A stretch of 21,764 bases of DNA from JBHJOF01 sp050330055 (GTDB lineage: Bacteria > Pseudomonadota > Alphaproteobacteria > Kiloniellales > JAKSDN01), in assembly GCA_050330055.1 (NCBI GenBank), contig JBHJOF010000413.1:1-21764 (forward strand). Reading direction: 5' to 3'. The translations under genes were made by a program, and so were the position numbers. Shown piece after piece: positions 20,322-21,764 of the stretch. Every line of letters starts with the position of its first letter. The stretch's first letter is position 1. Under the pieces are notes generated by a model. That model saw only the letters and a list, made by a program, of their open reading frames with translations, did not search any database and was not told the DNA's origin.

Positions 20322-21167
20322 CTATTGGATGATGATCACCACGCGACGGTTGGCCTGCTCCGCGACGCCGTCCGGCGTCGGTACGGCCGGCTCGGACTCG
20401 CCGCGTCCGGCGACGCTGATGTCGCCCGCGGCGATACCGCGGCTGACCAGCGCGTCCCGCACCGATTCTGCACGGCGGATCGACAGCCTGACATTGTAGT
20501 CCTCCGGACCGGCGCGGTCGGCATGGCCGGTTACCGAGAACTCGGCACCCGCCATATTCTGCGCTGCGGCGACGGCATCGTCGATGATGCCCTCGGCCTC
20601 CGAGGTCAGGATCGCGCTGTCGAAGGCAAAGAAGACCACGTAGGGCTCCGGCCTTGCCATCGGCATCTCGGCAGTTGGCGCCGGCTTCATCGCGTCCTCG
20701 AGCGCGGCGAGCGCCGCATAGAAATCATCGCGACAGGCGGCAATGTGATCCGGCTGATGGTTCTCCTCCTGCTGCTCGATCCAGCAGTCGTAGCGGCCCT
20801 GCGCGTGCGCCGCAACCTGTGGCACAGTTTCACGCGCGTTGGCGTTCAGCAGATCGACCATGCGCGCCCTTGCCGACGACAGTTCGTCGACCTTGTCACC
20901 CGGCAGATTCCAGTTGGCGACTTCTTCTGGCTCGACCGCTTCGCCGCCTGCTGCGCGCAGCCCCTTGCGCGCGAAATAGCCGGCGTCGCGCCAGTCGTAC
21001 ATCTCGTCCGCTTCGAATAGCGTGATCTGTCTGTATTCCTCGGTGAGCGCCCGGGTGAACTCGCTGCCGGTCGGCTGGACATTGCGCATGGCTTCGATGT
21101 CGTAGCCGACGCAGCCTGCCAGCAGGCTGAGAGCAGCGAAGGCTCCCAGAATCCTAAAACGTGCCAT
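20322..21167 (-). CDS. OmpA-family peptidoglycan-binding lipoprotein
   Basis: The protein likely tethers the outer membrane to the cell wall. The 281-aa product has a lipoprotein signal with lipobox LAGC (Cys19). Residues 24-160 form a mainly helical domain (MRNVQPTGSEFTRALTEEY, EMYDWRDAGYFARKGL, NLPGDKVDEL) with Cys128 and Cys145 in YDCWIEQQEENHQPDHIAAC, likely a disulfide. Residues 177-281 are an OmpA C-terminal domain: VVFFAFDSAIL, VTGHADRAG with Asp217, NVRLSIRRAESV with the arginine for diaminopimelate binding, and the closing ANRRVVI. The N-terminal domain recalls OmpA-family proteins of Rhodospirillales from memory. ATG 21167 has GGAG about 11 bases upstream. A strong terminator follows the gene. 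Confidence 0.9.
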   Translation of the reverse strand: MARFRILGAFAALSLLAGCVGYDIEAMRNVQPTGSEFTRALTEEYRQITLFEADEMYDWRDAGYFARKGLRAAGGEAVEPEEVANWNLPGDKVDELSSARARMVDLLNANARETVPQVAAHAQGRYDCWIEQQEENHQPDHIAACRDDFYAALAALEDAMKPAPTAEMPMARPEPYVVFFAFDSAILTSEAEGIIDDAVAAAQNMAGAEFSVTGHADRAGPEDYNVRLSIRRAESVRDALVSRGIAAGDISVAGRGESEPAVPTPDGVAEQANRRVVIIIQ

Positions 21168-21283
21168 TTATCGGTGACTCCCTCACTATCGAAACGACTT
21201 CGGCTTATTCGGGTTAGCCGATGGAAAGCGGTTCAGGTCAGCTGGCTGGCGCCGCCCGCATCACCACTCCACCCCCATAGTGG

Positions 21284-21312
21284 CGCTTGCCCCGCACGGG
21301 GACCGGCAAGCG
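21284..21312. other. Hairpin in the gap between the ynjD-like and OmpA-family genes
   Basis: CGCTTGCC (21284-21291) pairs with GGCAAGCG (21305-21312). No T-tract follows on either strand. It lies 117-145 bases upstream of the OmpA-family start and could be a leader structure or a weak end for the ynjD-like transcript. The remaining part of 21168-21427 shows no gene. Confidence 0.4.
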
Positions 21313-21427
21313 GAGCCATCATCAAACCAAATCGTTGGCACATGATGGCGCGAACGAGGTGAAAAGACAACAGCGGTAGCTCTCTGCAGAATAGGGTTAA
21401 ATTTGTTAAGGGACGAAAATGCAACAG

Positions 21428-21764
21428 TTATCCGGCACCTGGCCCGGTTCCGGAGCGGGCCGTTGCTCCCTTGGAGGCAAGGTTCTCGGAGGGCGGCGTT
21501 TCCGCGGTCCCGGCATGGGATATTCCCGGCAACGGCGCGCCGGCGCCGATCTCCAGCAGCAGGCCGCCGGCCGCGCGCGCGTCCGCCGGGTCATGGGTGA
21601 CCAGCAGGGTCGGCAGGCGCTGGGCTTGGGCGTGCTCGAACACGAAGCTGCGAAAGCGAGCCCGCAGGGCGACATCGAGCTTGGCGAAGGGCTCGTCGAG
21701 CAGCAGGGCGCGCGGCGCCGACAGCAGGCAGCGCAGCAGCGCGACCCGTGCCCGTTGGCCGCCC
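21428..21764 (-). CDS. ynjD: ABC transporter ATPase, YnjD-like, C-terminal part
   Basis: Only the last 112 codons are present; the start lies beyond the right edge. The visible part opens in the signature motif (GGQRARVALLRCLL), then Walker B LLLDEPFAKLDVALR and the H-loop LLVTHDPADARA. The sequence follows E. coli YnjD from memory (GGQRARVALLRALL, LLLDEPFSRLDVALR), the ATPase of the YnjBCD importer proposed to take up thiamine or a related compound. Walker A and Q-loop cannot be checked. After LLLEIG comes a 38-residue Ala/Gly/Ser-rich tail not expected in the family, probably an unstructured read-through extension. The stop is TAA. The partner genes (ynjB, ynjC) would be expected just outside the window. 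Confidence 0.82.
   Translation of the reverse strand, partial: GGQRARVALLRCLLSAPRALLLDEPFAKLDVALRARFRSFVFEHAQAQRLPTLLVTHDPADARAAGGLLLEIGAGAPLPGISHAGTAETPPSENLASKGATARSGTGPGAG

Noticed and set aside
21419..21764. Plus-strand frame starting near 21419
   Set aside because: It is antisense to the ABC ATPase whose signature, Walker B and H-loop are clear on the minus strand.
1..21764. CRISPR array, prophage, toxin-antitoxin, defence or biosynthetic cluster
   Set aside because: No regularly spaced repeats, phage or transposase genes, or defence-type domains could be recognised; the repeats present are palindromic intergenic elements.

Overview
The window is a GC-rich chromosomal segment, most likely from an alphaproteobacterium of the Rhodospirillales or a neighbouring order. 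The evidence is the argD-argF-hslO gene order, a DUF1289 protein, a TPR protein and an OmpA lipoprotein of types common in that group, and a 107-bp two-palindrome repeat resembling the RIME1 elements of rhizobia. Nothing points to a phage, plasmid or island: there is no integrase or transposase, and coding density and base composition look even.

Layout. Positions 1-1285 hold the start of a lipoprotein gene (minus), a tRNA-Arg(ACG) and a small secreted protein. Next come the RIME1-like repeat and a 69-aa gene ending in it. Positions 1974-3720 are a minus-strand run: secreted glutathione peroxidase, TPR protein, 57-aa membrane protein and DUF1289 protein. Positions 3958-9374 form the best-defined system: a GlpR-type repressor followed by a complete sn-glycerol-3-phosphate-type ABC importer (ATPase, binding protein, two permeases). 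Its promoter region carries a near-consensus PHO box abutting a GlpR-operator-like sequence. recX converges on it. Two tandem ABC-2 permeases without an ATPase and a TraB/GumN-family protein follow (10083-12690). Then come argD-argF-hslO-lipoprotein on plus (12916-16554), and trkH-argE preceded by a 28-codon leader ORF on minus (19448-16727). The window ends with apaG, an OmpA-family lipoprotein and the 3' part of a ynjD-like ABC ATPase gene, all on minus.

How the genes work together. The glpR-ugp unit looks like glycerol-3-phosphate scavenging under two inputs, phosphate starvation (PhoB) and substrate level (GlpR). A REP/BIME-type hairpin cluster between the binding-protein and permease genes could make the binding protein more abundant. 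A second copy of that repeat family separates the convergent hslO and argE units. Three arginine genes (argD, argF, argE) lie in two converging transcription units. trkH (potassium uptake) appears to be translationally coupled to its leader ORF and co-transcribed with argE.

All product names come from reading motifs and recalled family sequences; no database search was run. Promoter, operator and hairpin calls are by eye.
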